From Mucilaginibacter sp. L3T2-6 (GTDB taxonomy: Bacteria > Bacteroidota > Bacteroidia > Sphingobacteriales > Sphingobacteriaceae): a DNA stretch of 64,000 bases. Every line of letters starts with the position of its first letter. Positions within the stretch are counted from its first letter, which is position 1. The notes beneath the pieces were generated by a model. The model was not told where the DNA came from and ran no database searches. It was given only the letters and a program-made list of their open reading frames with translations. This document shows, piece by piece, positions 7,489 through 15,701 of the stretch. The stretch is taken from the NCBI RefSeq assembly GCF_030519355.1, contig NZ_JAUMKC010000008.1, positions 62,001-126,000 on the forward strand, written 5' to 3'. Made by a program: the position numbers and the translations under genes.

Positions 7489-7896
7489 TTATTTGCTGCC
7501 CAACTCCACAATGCGGTCGAACTCTTCGTGCTTAAGGCCCATAACCGAAAGCCTGCCCTGCCGTACCAAATGAATGTTTTGCAGCATCGGGTCGGCTTTA
7601 ATGGTTTCAAGGGTGACCGGGGTCTTCAGGCTTTCGTGCGGCGCCAGATCTACAACCACCCAGTTCGGGTCGGTAGTAGTAGGATCCTGGTAGGCTTCTT
7701 TGACCACTTTGGCTATGCCAACAACCTCTTTGCCTTCGTTACTGTGATAAAACAGAACCAGGTCGCCCTCGCGCATATCACGCAGGTTATTACGCGCCTG
7801 GTAATTGCGAACACCGTCCCAAAAGGTACGGCCATCCTGGTTAAATTTTTCCCAACTGTATTTATGCGGTTCCGATTTTACGAGCCAATAGTTCAT
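7489..7896 (-). CDS. EVE domain protein
   Basis: 135 residues from the ATG at 7896 (MNYWLVKSEPHKYSWEKF). An upstream in-frame ATG would add 30 residues not seen in the family. The EVE (PUA-like) hallmarks are present: NYWLVKSEP at the start, WDGVRNYQARNNLRDM, GDLVLFYHSN and a closing GRLSVMGLKHEEFDRI. EVE proteins bind modified bases in DNA or RNA; Thy28 is the eukaryotic relative. No restriction partner is adjacent, so a defence role is not supported here. It is followed within four bases by the CBM9-like gene. Confidence 0.93.
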   Translation of the reverse strand: MNYWLVKSEPHKYSWEKFNQDGRTFWDGVRNYQARNNLRDMREGDLVLFYHSNEGKEVVGIAKVVKEAYQDPTTTDPNWVVVDLAPHESLKTPVTLETIKADPMLQNIHLVRQGRLSVMGLKHEEFDRIVELGSK

Positions 7897-8191
7897 TGTG
7901 TAAAGTGTTTCGCCAAATGTAATGAAATTGCCGAAAATGGAAATGGAGTGTGGCAAATGAGAGGAAATCTCCAGGGCCTGCATCATCCTTTAATCCTCAT
8001 TTGTTCCGGATATTAAATCGTCCAATTGAGGCTGTAATGGTATATAGTCCAATATCTGCCGCTGGCTGTTTCTTTTTCTGAACAAAACGCCAAAATTTCG
8101 TCCGGAATATTATTTCTTACACAGTCAATAATCTTTTGGCACGATTTTATAGCATTAGTTAATACATTATACTTATAAAACATAAACAACT

Positions 8192-8347
8192 ATGAGATCA
8201 CTATTGTACATTATCGCAGTTATCCTGATTATAGGATGGGCGATAGGAGTATTTGCATACTCTGCCGGAGGTTTAATTCACGCTTTATTAATTATAGCCA
8301 TTATTTCATTCCTGATAGGTATTATCAGGAGTCCGTCAACTGTCTAA
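8192..8347 (+). CDS. Small lmo0937-family membrane protein
   Basis: 51 residues starting MRSLLYIIAVILIIGWAIGV and ending in IRSPSTV. It has two hydrophobic segments with a central FAYSAGGLIH loop. This is the pattern of the lmo0937 family of tiny membrane proteins, which are widespread and stress-associated in many bacteria but without an established function. The gene stands alone, with a good hairpin terminator 29 bases after the stop. It was too short for usual length filters. Confidence 0.85.
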   Translation: MRSLLYIIAVILIIGWAIGVFAYSAGGLIHALLIIAIISFLIGIIRSPSTV

Positions 8348-8375
8348 GCCACGCTCACAAATAGTTGATAATGCC

Positions 8376-8401
8376 AAAGGCGATCTTTACGGGTCGCCTT
8401 T
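8376..8401 (+). terminator. Rho-independent terminator after the small membrane protein
   Basis: AAAGGCGA at 8376-8383 pairs perfectly with TCGCCTTT at 8394-8401 across a 10-base loop and is followed by TGTTATTTTA. It may also serve the convergent sensor gene ending at 8434. Confidence 0.8.
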
Positions 8402-8433
8402 GTTATTTTAATTCAAGGCCCCGGGGTTGTTTA

Positions 8434-9576
8434 TCAATCGTAGTGCGATACAAACGGACTTACAACCATGTTATCAATATCCGCTACTATCGATTTTATT
8501 TTATCGTCCAGCGCATAAACAGCCTCGCCCAGCATTTCCAGGTATTCGCGCGGGGCGTTGTAATCTGCGTCCTTTATCAGTCCCATCAAGCCCATAATTG
8601 AAGTTAACGGAGCGCGAAATTCATGCGCCTGGATATGGGCTATCTTTAATAATGATTTATTTTGCTCGATTATTTTTTGCTCTTTTAATTTTCTCTCCGT
8701 TACATTACGGATGAGGTAGGATACGCCAATAATCTCGTCGTCGTTATTCCGGGCAGCCTCAAATGCAGCCTCCCACCAGATTGTACCCATATCTTCATAA
8801 TATGTTGAGCCTTCCTCGAATGATTTCTTTCCCTCAAGCGCCTCGTTATAGCGCTTTAAAAAAGTACTTACAAAGGCCGGATGCAGGTATTTTATAAACT
8901 GGTCATCGCGCACTAGCACTGCTTTGTGCACAGTACGGATAAAGCCGACAGCCGTTTTATTAAAGTCGATTACTTCGCCGCTTTTACCCAGCAGAACGTG
9001 AAAGTTTGTAGAGCTTTCAAAAAAAGAGCGCAGCCTTATTGAAGCATCTGTATTAAATTGTCTCTGTTCTTCCAATTCTTTTTGCTTAGTCCGTAAAATC
9101 TCTGCACCTGCCTTTAATTCGATTATTTTAATAGCCTGCCCAGCCAGAATTTTAAGCACAAGCGCCTGGTGTTCATCAAGAATTTTAGGAATCACGTCAT
9201 AAACGCCTAAAACGCCAACCGGTATGCCTGCAGCGGTTATTAGCGGCATGCCCGCAAAAAAACGAATACCCGGCCCGCCGCATACGTTCAGATTATTACC
9301 ATAAAGCTTATCCTTAAAGGTATCCGCTACTACCGTTAGGCCCGGCTGATTCAGTGCGTGAGCACATAAGCTTGAATAAGCCTCTACCTGCTCAACATCA
9401 ATACCTCTTCTCACCTTCAGATGTAATATGCCGTCGTGCTGAAGCGCTATAGTTATAAAGGGGGAGTTTGTTATAGCAGAAGCAAGCCCGACAATATCAA
9501 GCAATTCATGGTCATTTTCCAGGTCAAAATCAATAAAAAGGGTAGCATCCGAAAGATGCTTTTCTTCAACAATCAT
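8434..9576 (-). CDS. GAF-PAS protein with histidine-kinase H-box but no ATPase domain
   Basis: 380 residues, no membrane segment. A GAF domain (about 15-155, with FFAGMPLITAAGIPVGVLGV and HQALVLKILAGQA) is followed by a coiled linker and a PAS domain (about 180-295, ending GVSYLIRNVTERK). A HisKA-like dimerisation helix then carries HEFRAPLTSIMGLM, with the phospho-acceptor-type histidine near residue 318. The protein ends 62 residues later with no HATPase_c domain, and there is no remnant of one downstream before the terminator at 8376-8401. It therefore cannot autophosphorylate alone. It may be phosphorylated by, or titrate, another kinase. Monocistronic. Confidence 0.88.
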   Translation of the reverse strand: MIVEEKHLSDATLFIDFDLENDHELLDIVGLASAITNSPFITIALQHDGILHLKVRRGIDVEQVEAYSSLCAHALNQPGLTVVADTFKDKLYGNNLNVCGGPGIRFFAGMPLITAAGIPVGVLGVYDVIPKILDEHQALVLKILAGQAIKIIELKAGAEILRTKQKELEEQRQFNTDASIRLRSFFESSTNFHVLLGKSGEVIDFNKTAVGFIRTVHKAVLVRDDQFIKYLHPAFVSTFLKRYNEALEGKKSFEEGSTYYEDMGTIWWEAAFEAARNNDDEIIGVSYLIRNVTERKLKEQKIIEQNKSLLKIAHIQAHEFRAPLTSIMGLMGLIKDADYNAPREYLEMLGEAVYALDDKIKSIVADIDNMVVSPFVSHYD

Positions 9577-9970
9577 TAAATAAGTTATGGTTGAGGTGTA
9601 ACCGCAGCCTGAGGAAAAACTGCCAGGCCGGCAATTATCAATATTGTACGCGATATTTCTAAGTTTAGTTTGATTTTACCGCACCGGGTGTAATTGTAAA
9701 CCAACGGAAAGCAACCTTCATAGGCTCTCAAACCTTGCTTTCAGCAGGATCAATACAAGAATCGTGCTGAAAAGTTTCTTTAAAATTTTTACGACATCAA
9801 ATTATTTAACTCATTATCAAGTATTTAATAAAATATTAAATTATTTACAGAACTATGTATTGCATATTACTGTATTAAGCATATATCTTTGTAACATATT
9901 ACAATAAAAAGCATTCTCATAAGGAATACCCACACAGGCAAAATATCAATCATGTCAAAATATTAAACAA
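9577..9970. other. Intergenic region, 394 bases
   Basis: AT-rich spacer between the divergent sensor gene and the small exported protein trio. Apart from the promoter box at 9884-9891 no gene, tRNA or repeat was recognised. Confidence 0.6.
9884..9891 (+). promoter_or_regulatory. -7 promoter box of the small exported protein trio
   Basis: TATCTTTG, an exact TAnnTTTG. A TTG at 9860-9862 stands 21 bases upstream, the expected place of the -33 element. The first ATG follows at 9971, leaving about 70 bases of leader. Confidence 0.65.
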
Positions 9971-10378
9971 ATGAAAGCAAGCTTCTTTTTAGCACTACTC
10001 TGCCTCGCTTCGTTGAGCATTTTTGTAGGCTGGATGAAATTTCAGCACAATAACGATAATCTCTCCATTTCGGTAACAGACACGGACGACACTTATGCAC
10101 TGTCTGCAAAATTTGACGAAAATTATACCGGAAGAGTGCAGGACTATATCAATCACAGTATCAAGCCTACCGATTTATTCAGGTCCGCTCGCGACTACTT
10201 TAATGTAATTACCAGGCTTAAAGACAACACCGAATTTCATATTAAAGAGTCCCCCGGCGAACTGGAAGTAGAATTCGACAAGAAGAAAAATTCCTACGCC
10301 TCATACCAGCGCATCAGGAAAATGTGCGAAGGCATATCGAACTTGCTGAAGGGAGAGAAAACCGATAATAAAAAATAA
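9971..10378 (+). CDS. Small membrane-anchored protein of unknown function
   Basis: 135 residues. An N-terminal hydrophobic segment (ASFFLALLCLASLSIFVGW) looks like an uncleaved anchor, so the rest should face the periplasm. The soluble part is charged (NYTGRVQDYINHSIKPTDLF, then a DYFNVITRLKDNTEFHIKES segment) and has no recognised domain. It heads a probable three-gene operon with two paralogous exported proteins 29 bases downstream. No function can be assigned. Confidence 0.7.
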   Translation: MKASFFLALLCLASLSIFVGWMKFQHNNDNLSISVTDTDDTYALSAKFDENYTGRVQDYINHSIKPTDLFRSARDYFNVITRLKDNTEFHIKESPGELEVEFDKKKNSYASYQRIRKMCEGISNLLKGEKTDNKK

Positions 10379-10407
10379 CCCATAAAATAATAATCAAAAC
10401 AATTCAC

Positions 10408-10830
10408 ATGAAAAAAATCATTTTAACACTATCGCTGCTGATCGGGATCAGTGCGGTAACATTTGCACAATGCGATAAAACAATTGTGCTCAATTCGTCC
10501 CATACCAATCATATAGATGAGTCGGGCGCAATCACCAGGACCGACGACGAAACCGCGGAAATTGCGATAGACAAGTCAGCGGTAAATATTGCTGTAAACG
10601 GCGAGCATAAAATTACCGCCAACATTACTTCGAATACCTGTAACTGGAGCCTTCCGTTTAAGGAGGGTAAATCGGTAATTAAAGCTGTGGCAGACCATGA
10701 TGGGCAGGACAAGAAAATGACCATCACTATTGAAGGCAAAGACGGTAAGGTTACACTATTATTTGAGCTGGAGGATGAGCCAGGCGACAGGATAAAAGTG
10801 GCGATAGACAAATTTGTTGAAAAAGCCTAA
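10408..10830 (+). CDS. Small exported protein, paralogue 1
   Basis: 140 residues with a clear signal peptide (KKIILTLSLLIGISAVTFAQ) and cleavage predicted after AQ. The mature protein is about 120 residues, probably beta-rich. It shares with the next gene the pattern QC.KT.V..SS.T.H at the N-terminus, a second cysteine in a CNW..PFK.GKSVI.AV block, TIEGK.GK and PGD near the end. The two conserved cysteines suggest a disulfide. No known family was recognised. It is the middle gene of the trio. Confidence 0.75.
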   Translation: MKKIILTLSLLIGISAVTFAQCDKTIVLNSSHTNHIDESGAITRTDDETAEIAIDKSAVNIAVNGEHKITANITSNTCNWSLPFKEGKSVIKAVADHDGQDKKMTITIEGKDGKVTLLFELEDEPGDRIKVAIDKFVEKA

Positions 10831-10842
10831 GCATTGAAACTG

Positions 10843-11265
10843 ATGAGAACGATTATTATCGGTCTGGCCATATTGCTTGCACTCGTAACAGCGGTTTTCG
10901 GCCAATGCGGCAAAACCGTTGTGATAACCTCGTCGAAAACTGATCATGTTGACGCCAAAGGCAAGCTTACAAAATCATTTAACGAAAAAGTTGTGATTGA
11001 GATAAGCCAGGCCACTATCGGTATTTCAGTAGATGGTCAGCAAAAAATGACCGGTAAGGTAACCTCTTACAAATGCAATTGGAAAACGCCGTTTAAAAAA
11101 GGAAAGTCAGTTATTGACGCCGTAATGACTAACCGCGAAGGCGACCGGAAAGCCATCATGACCATTGAGGGAAAAAGCGGCAAAATCAGGGTTCATTTTA
11201 TGATGCCTGACAAGCCCGGCGACCAGGTAAGCATTGTTGCCGACAGATTTGAGGCAAAAAGTTAA
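10843..11265 (+). CDS. Small exported protein, paralogue 2
   Basis: 140 residues from the ATG at 10843. A TTG three codons earlier (10834) is possible but less likely. Signal peptide MRTIIIGLAILLALVTAVFG. The mature part aligns along its length with the preceding gene, keeping both cysteines, the CNWKTPFKKGKSVIDAV block, TIEGKSGK and DKPGDQ. It begins 12 bases after the preceding stop, so the pair looks like a tandem duplication within one operon. A strong terminator follows 7 bases after the stop. Function unknown. Confidence 0.75.
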   Translation: MRTIIIGLAILLALVTAVFGQCGKTVVITSSKTDHVDAKGKLTKSFNEKVVIEISQATIGISVDGQQKMTGKVTSYKCNWKTPFKKGKSVIDAVMTNREGDRKAIMTIEGKSGKIRVHFMMPDKPGDQVSIVADRFEAKS

Positions 11266-11272
11266 TAAAATG

Positions 11273-11306
11273 AAGCTTACGGAGTTTATCAAAGTTCCGT
11301 AAGCTT
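11273..11306 (+). terminator. Terminator of the exported-protein operon
   Basis: AAGCTTACGGA at 11273-11283 and TCCGTAAGCTT at 11296-11306 form a perfect 11-bp stem with a 12-base loop, followed by TCTCTGTATTGTTATTTG. It sits between convergent genes and may work in both directions. Confidence 0.8.
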
Positions 11307-11317
11307 TCTCTGTATTG

Positions 11318-12019
11318 TTATTTGGTGCTAACAACCTTCCCATTCTCATCCAGCGTCTCAATAACCGGCTGATTGTGTTTATTTATGTAGATGTTGAGCC
11401 TGGGTTTCCCTGTGGCGTCATTCAAAAACAGCCCTACTTCGCCTTTGTCATTCATCCCTGCAAAAAATCGCTGATGGGTGTGGCCGGCAGCCTTTAGTTT
11501 TTTGATACCGGCATTAAGCGCTGCTGTGTCATGCAGGTGCTGCAATGAATCGTAATAAGTCAATTACCTGGTTAAGCCAAAATCGTCCCTGTCCCAAATA
11601 TTCAGGCCGTAGCTCCGGTATAACTTATCGCCCTGTTTTTCCTGCTCATACCTCAGTTGCATTATCTGATCGTTTTTGTATTGGTCGAAAGAATACACCA
11701 TGCTGGCGCCATTTTTATTGCCGTCATATACCAGGCCTCCGTCTTCATCACCTTCGTCGTTAAAAAATATGATACCAGGCGGACGGCTGCGCTTTGGCAG
11801 ATCTTTATTGTCCATGCGGCCCGGGTGCTGCCGTTCACTGTTGCTGATCACCATTTTTAACGTACCGTCCTTTTCAACAATATTAATGCGCTCGGCAGTA
11901 ATTTCTTTGAAATGGCCGCCGTTAAGCGTAAAAACATAAACTACGAGCGCCAATACAACCAGTGTAAGCACGGCTGCATAGGTCTTCAGAATTTTAACTT
12001 GCTTCGTCAGGCTTTCCAT
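11318..12019 (-). pseudogene. Membrane-anchored conserved protein split by an in-frame stop
   Basis: The two parts are in one frame: codons 1-151 (MESLTKQVKILKTYAAVLTL...DRDDFGLTR), a TAA at 11564-11566, then 81 sense codons (LTYYDSLQHLHDTAALNAGI...) to the stop at 11318. The N-terminal part has one hydrophobic anchor followed by EITAERINIVEKDGTLKMVI and PPGIIFFNDEGDEDGGLVYD. The downstream part continues in the same style (GEVGLFLNDATGKPRLNIYI). From memory, related Bacteroidota proteins are single chains with this order, so a nonsense change is the simplest reading. A short start for the second part would be TTG, which is not convincing. Function unknown. Confidence 0.75.
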
Positions 12020-12161
12020 AGAGATCGGTTTTGATTGAAATAAAATTACAAAATCACTTCAGAGACACAACATTTGTGTTCCCGCGACAGGATTCATTAA
12101 AACAAGGATCAATTACAAGGCAGGTACGCAGGTAATATTAGTCTGCGCTGTAAGATTGTTA

Positions 12162-13184
12162 TTAATGCAAAATCTTGAACACCAGCTCTTTCATCAACCC
12201 GCCGTTATCAGTGTTCGAATCCACGCCTTTACTTTTTAAATCGCATTCGCGCAGGTAGCTGATGATCTGCATGGTTTTGGCATAATTGAAACTGCGGGCG
12301 GCCTGCTCATAATCCTTTACAAAATAGGGGCTGATGCCTATCTCGCGGGCCACATTTTGAGGCGATTTATCCTTAACATAATGGTAGGTAAGCACTTTGC
12401 TGAAAAAAGAGAACAAGTTCCCTAAAACCAGCACCAAAGGGTTAGCTTTGGGATTAGCTTCAAAATAGTTGATTATCTGGTTGGCCTTAAATGCATCTCT
12501 GCGGCTAAGCGCTGTTTGCAGCTCAAATACGTTATATTCCTTACTAATTCCGATGTTATCATGGATATGCTTTAAGGTAATTTCCTGCCCGGCCTGGATA
12601 TTCAGCATCAGTTTTTCCAGCTCGTTGGATATTTTGGAAAGGTCATTGCCTAAATACTCGGAGAGCATCATGCTGGCCTGCGGATTAATCTTATAACCTT
12701 TTTCAGTAATAAAACCTTCTATCCATGCAGGTATCTTACTGTCGTACAAAGCAGCCGATTCAAAAATAAGTCCGCTCTTTTCAATGGCTTTATAGGTTTT
12801 TTTTCGTTTATCGAATTTGCCGTATTTGTAACAAAACACTAAAATGGTACTTGGCAACGGATTTTCAAGGTAGCTTAGCAGCGGGTTCATTCCTTTTTTA
12901 TCGGCATCATCACTGCCCCACTTCATATCCTGCGCCTCTTTTACCAATACCACCTGGTAGTCTGCCATCATGGGATATCGTTTGGAGGCGTTCAACACAG
13001 TCATCACGTCGGTATCCTTGCCGTATAACACAGTTTGGTTAAAGCCTCTTTCGGCTTCAGGCAGCAGCTTCCGCTCCACAAAATCGCTTATCAGGTCGAT
13101 AAAATAAGGTTCCTCACCGTGCAGCATGTACACGGGTTTGTATTTCCTGTTCTTTAAATCCTTTAAGATATCCTGAGCTGTCAT
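12162..13184 (-). CDS. holA: DNA polymerase III subunit delta
   Basis: 340 residues from the ATG at 13184 (MTAQDILKDLKNRKYKPVYM). The longer frame to 13322 adds 46 residues that overlap the divergent gene region and are unlike HolA. The first domain has LHGEEPYFIDLISDF, where a nucleotide-binding loop would be, and then the AAA+-like fold (PMMADYQVVLVKEAQDM, LVFCYKYGKFDKRKK). The C-terminal collar follows (NIGISKEYNVFELQTALSRR). HolA is part of the clamp loader that places the sliding clamp on DNA. The divergent HsdR-N gene is its usual neighbour in Bacteroidota. Confidence 0.95.
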   Translation of the reverse strand: MTAQDILKDLKNRKYKPVYMLHGEEPYFIDLISDFVERKLLPEAERGFNQTVLYGKDTDVMTVLNASKRYPMMADYQVVLVKEAQDMKWGSDDADKKGMNPLLSYLENPLPSTILVFCYKYGKFDKRKKTYKAIEKSGLIFESAALYDSKIPAWIEGFITEKGYKINPQASMMLSEYLGNDLSKISNELEKLMLNIQAGQEITLKHIHDNIGISKEYNVFELQTALSRRDAFKANQIINYFEANPKANPLVLVLGNLFSFFSKVLTYHYVKDKSPQNVAREIGISPYFVKDYEQAARSFNYAKTMQIISYLRECDLKSKGVDSNTDNGGLMKELVFKILH

Positions 13185-13332
13185 TTCAGGGACAAAGTAA
13201 TGAATTTTTGCTGAATAGTGCAGGTAGGAGTGGCAGTAGCAGACCGGAATAGCGGTCACCTTGAAACATGAGTTCATACTGTTACTATTCTCAACAGCTT
13301 GCATATCACTCCTAAAATCCACACCTTCGCAA

Positions 13333-13791
13333 ATGGATTTGCTGCTGCCGCTTAACCTTCCGCCCTATCCCTTTAAGATAAGTGACCATAACGGGCAGCT
13401 ATCTCTTTTTGACATTATCCGTAAACGAAATATCATCATCACGCCTGAGGAATGGGTAAGGCAGCATTTTGTACAATATCTTATCAATCAAAAAAAATAT
13501 CCAAAGACACTTATTAAGCTGGAAGGCGGGCACCGGCTGCATGGGATGGCCAAACGGACAGACATTATCGTTTACAATTCTTTAGGGGAAAAAATTCTGT
13601 TGATTGAATGCAAAGCCCCCTCAGTCACTATTGATCAGAAAACTTTCGACCAGGTAGCGCGGTACAACATGGTACATAAAGTGAAACTACTGGCTGTTAC
13701 CAACGGACTGCAACATTATTACTGTAATATCGATTTTGAGAAAAGCCAGTACCGTTTTATTGAAGATCTGCCGGGTTACGCTACAATTTGA
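13333..13791 (+). CDS. Stand-alone HsdR N-terminal-like nuclease-fold protein
   Basis: 152 residues from the ATG at 13333; an upstream TTG start at 13261 would add an unrelated stretch. The PD-(D/E)XK pattern of type I restriction R-subunit N-termini is visible: EEWVRQHFVQYLI, then RTDIIVYNSLGEKILLIECK, with D and E-x-K in the right order. No helicase, specificity or methylase gene is adjacent, so this is not a restriction system. From general knowledge such orphan proteins commonly sit beside holA in Bacteroidota; their role is unknown. Its 3' end overlaps the convergent kinase gene by 16 bases. Confidence 0.85.
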   Translation: MDLLLPLNLPPYPFKISDHNGQLSLFDIIRKRNIIITPEEWVRQHFVQYLINQKKYPKTLIKLEGGHRLHGMAKRTDIIVYNSLGEKILLIECKAPSVTIDQKTFDQVARYNMVHKVKLLAVTNGLQHYYCNIDFEKSQYRFIEDLPGYATI

Positions 13792-15593
13792 TTACTTCCG
13801 GCAAAAATCAGAGTTTGAATTTTTTCCATCAGTTGCTCGGGCTTAAATGGTTTTGATACATAATCATTCATGCCCGCATTCAGCACCTGTTCTTCAATAT
13901 CAAGCAGTGCAGCAGCCGTAAGCGCTATTATAGGCACGTTTGCCTTGCCGGCATCAGGCAGCTTACGTATCTCCATAGCGGCATCGAAACCATTCATCAC
14001 GGGCATCTGCAGGTCCATTAATATGATATCAAAATCGCCATTTTTAAAGGTTTCAATTGCTTTCTCTCCATTTTCGGCAATAGTTGGTACTATTTTCCAT
14101 TTAGAAAGCAGCTTTTTCATCAGCAGCACATTTACAGGATTATCTTCAGCAATTAAAACACGCAGACTGCTTAAAGCTCCGGCGTTATGCAATAATGGAT
14201 GATTCTCGCCAATTTCGTTGATACTGGCTTCTGATACGGGGAATTCCATATTGAACGAGAACTCAGAGCCCTCCCCCAGTTTGCTGGAAACATGCATCTG
14301 CAAGCCCTGCAGCTCAAGCAACCGCTTTACTATGGCAAGGCCCATGCCAGTGCCGCCATACTGCCGCGTTGTAGTAATAGATTCCTGTGTAAATGGCTCG
14401 AAAATACTTTGCAGGTTATCTTTATCTATACCGATACCCGTATCCTTTACCGTAAAAGTAATTCGTAACTTGTTATTGCGGTCTTCATAACAAAATGCCT
14501 TTACATACACATTACCCTGGCGGGTGAACTTGATAGCGTTGCTCACCAGGTTAAACAGCACCTGGTTTAACCGTGTTGGGTCGCCGTAAAGCACCCGCCC
14601 TTTCAGCATAGGGTCAACTTTTAAAGTAAAATTAAGGCCCTTGGCTTCGGCTTTTGCTTTTTGGGAAGTACAAAGATTTTCTAAAAGATCGTCAAGGTTA
14701 AACTTGATCGACTCGAACATTACCTTGCCAGCCTCTATTTTATTAAAATCAAGCACGTCATTTACAATCGACTGCAGGTTGTTTGCCGATGATTTTAAAA
14801 CATTCAGGTTTTCTTTCTGATCAGGCCGCGGGTTAGCCATGATCATCAGGTTACTCATGCCGACTATGGCATTTAAAGGCGTTCTTATTTCATGCGACAT
14901 TGTCGCTAAAAATTCAGACTTCACCTGCGATGATTTTTCAGCCTTTTCAATTGCAAGTTCAAGCTTGCTGTTTAATATCGCCTGGTCTTCGCTGGTTTGC
15001 CTAAGCTCCTTTATGTTTTTTATAAATGCACTGTAGAAATGACTGTGTATATAAATTATAATGATGAAGTTGGCAAACATACTGATGATAACTGTCGATT
15101 GGTCAAGCTCTTCAGGCTTTAGCGAGATAAAATAGGCCTGGTTATAGGTTATCACATAAAATGCCAGTACAGGGATAATGTTAATTAACGAATAAAACAG
15201 CCCCCAGCGCTGGCCCAGCATATAATAGCTGAACAAAACTGCCAGCAATATAACCTGTATGGCAATGATATCAACCTTCTGGATTATTATAAAAACGTTG
15301 CTCAGGTTAATTAATGTCGCTATTGCGAGCAGCGCATGTGACACGCCACGCCAGTCGGGCCGGTAAGTAAGGTATTTATATAAAACGATGATGGCGCCAA
15401 GTGTAATTGCTGACGTAATTGAAAGCAATGGCAAATGCTGAAGATATACGCTAAAGAACAAGCCGGATACCGTTACGAGCAGGATAAAGAAACCGTAATA
15501 TAACAAACGGATGCGGGCCTGATCAAGGGCCGACTGTTCATCTGAAAGTATATTGGATAAGGAAAAATTAAAAAAGCCCGCGTCCTTGCTCAT
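13776..15593 (-). CDS. Hybrid sensor histidine kinase/response regulator
   Basis: 605 residues. About six membrane helices fill residues 25-200 (LLYYGFFILLVTVSGLFFSV onward) with little periplasmic sequence. A short coiled coil leads to a HisKA domain with FLATMSHEIRTPLNAIVGM. A HATPase_c domain (LVSNAIKFT, KDTGIGIDKDNLQSIFEPF, YGGTGMGLAIVKRL) and a receiver domain follow. The receiver has RVLIAEDNPVNVLL, the phospho-accepting D in DIILMDLQMP, and a KPF lysine. No output domain is attached, so an Hpt or partner regulator elsewhere is expected. The input signal is unknown; membrane-embedded sensing is likely. It overlaps the convergent neighbour by 16 bases. Confidence 0.95.
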   Translation of the reverse strand: MSKDAGFFNFSLSNILSDEQSALDQARIRLLYYGFFILLVTVSGLFFSVYLQHLPLLSITSAITLGAIIVLYKYLTYRPDWRGVSHALLAIATLINLSNVFIIIQKVDIIAIQVILLAVLFSYYMLGQRWGLFYSLINIIPVLAFYVITYNQAYFISLKPEELDQSTVIISMFANFIIIIYIHSHFYSAFIKNIKELRQTSEDQAILNSKLELAIEKAEKSSQVKSEFLATMSHEIRTPLNAIVGMSNLMIMANPRPDQKENLNVLKSSANNLQSIVNDVLDFNKIEAGKVMFESIKFNLDDLLENLCTSQKAKAEAKGLNFTLKVDPMLKGRVLYGDPTRLNQVLFNLVSNAIKFTRQGNVYVKAFCYEDRNNKLRITFTVKDTGIGIDKDNLQSIFEPFTQESITTTRQYGGTGMGLAIVKRLLELQGLQMHVSSKLGEGSEFSFNMEFPVSEASINEIGENHPLLHNAGALSSLRVLIAEDNPVNVLLMKKLLSKWKIVPTIAENGEKAIETFKNGDFDIILMDLQMPVMNGFDAAMEIRKLPDAGKANVPIIALTAAALLDIEEQVLNAGMNDYVSKPFKPEQLMEKIQTLIFAGSNQIVA

Positions 15594-15701
15594 TTAAATG
15601 CACTATCTGTTAAAGTTGATTATAAAAATCAATAATAGCAAGGAGGTGTAGAAAATTCTAAGCCCCCTGCTCACCATAATTTATCACAGACAGTTATACA
15701 A

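Noticed and set aside
7489-7896. EVE protein as part of a defence island
   Set aside because: No nuclease or restriction gene is adjacent; the neighbours are a CBM9-like protein and a small membrane protein.
8136-8154. Sigma-54-like TTGGCACG...GC before the small membrane protein
   Set aside because: The GG and GC pairs are 12 bases apart, not the required 10.
11318-11563. Second half of the split gene as a separate gene
   Set aside because: It would start with TTG immediately after an in-frame stop and continues the same frame and style as the upstream part.
13333-13791. Type I restriction-modification system
   Set aside because: Only the HsdR-N-like domain is present; no helicase, HsdM or HsdS gene is near.
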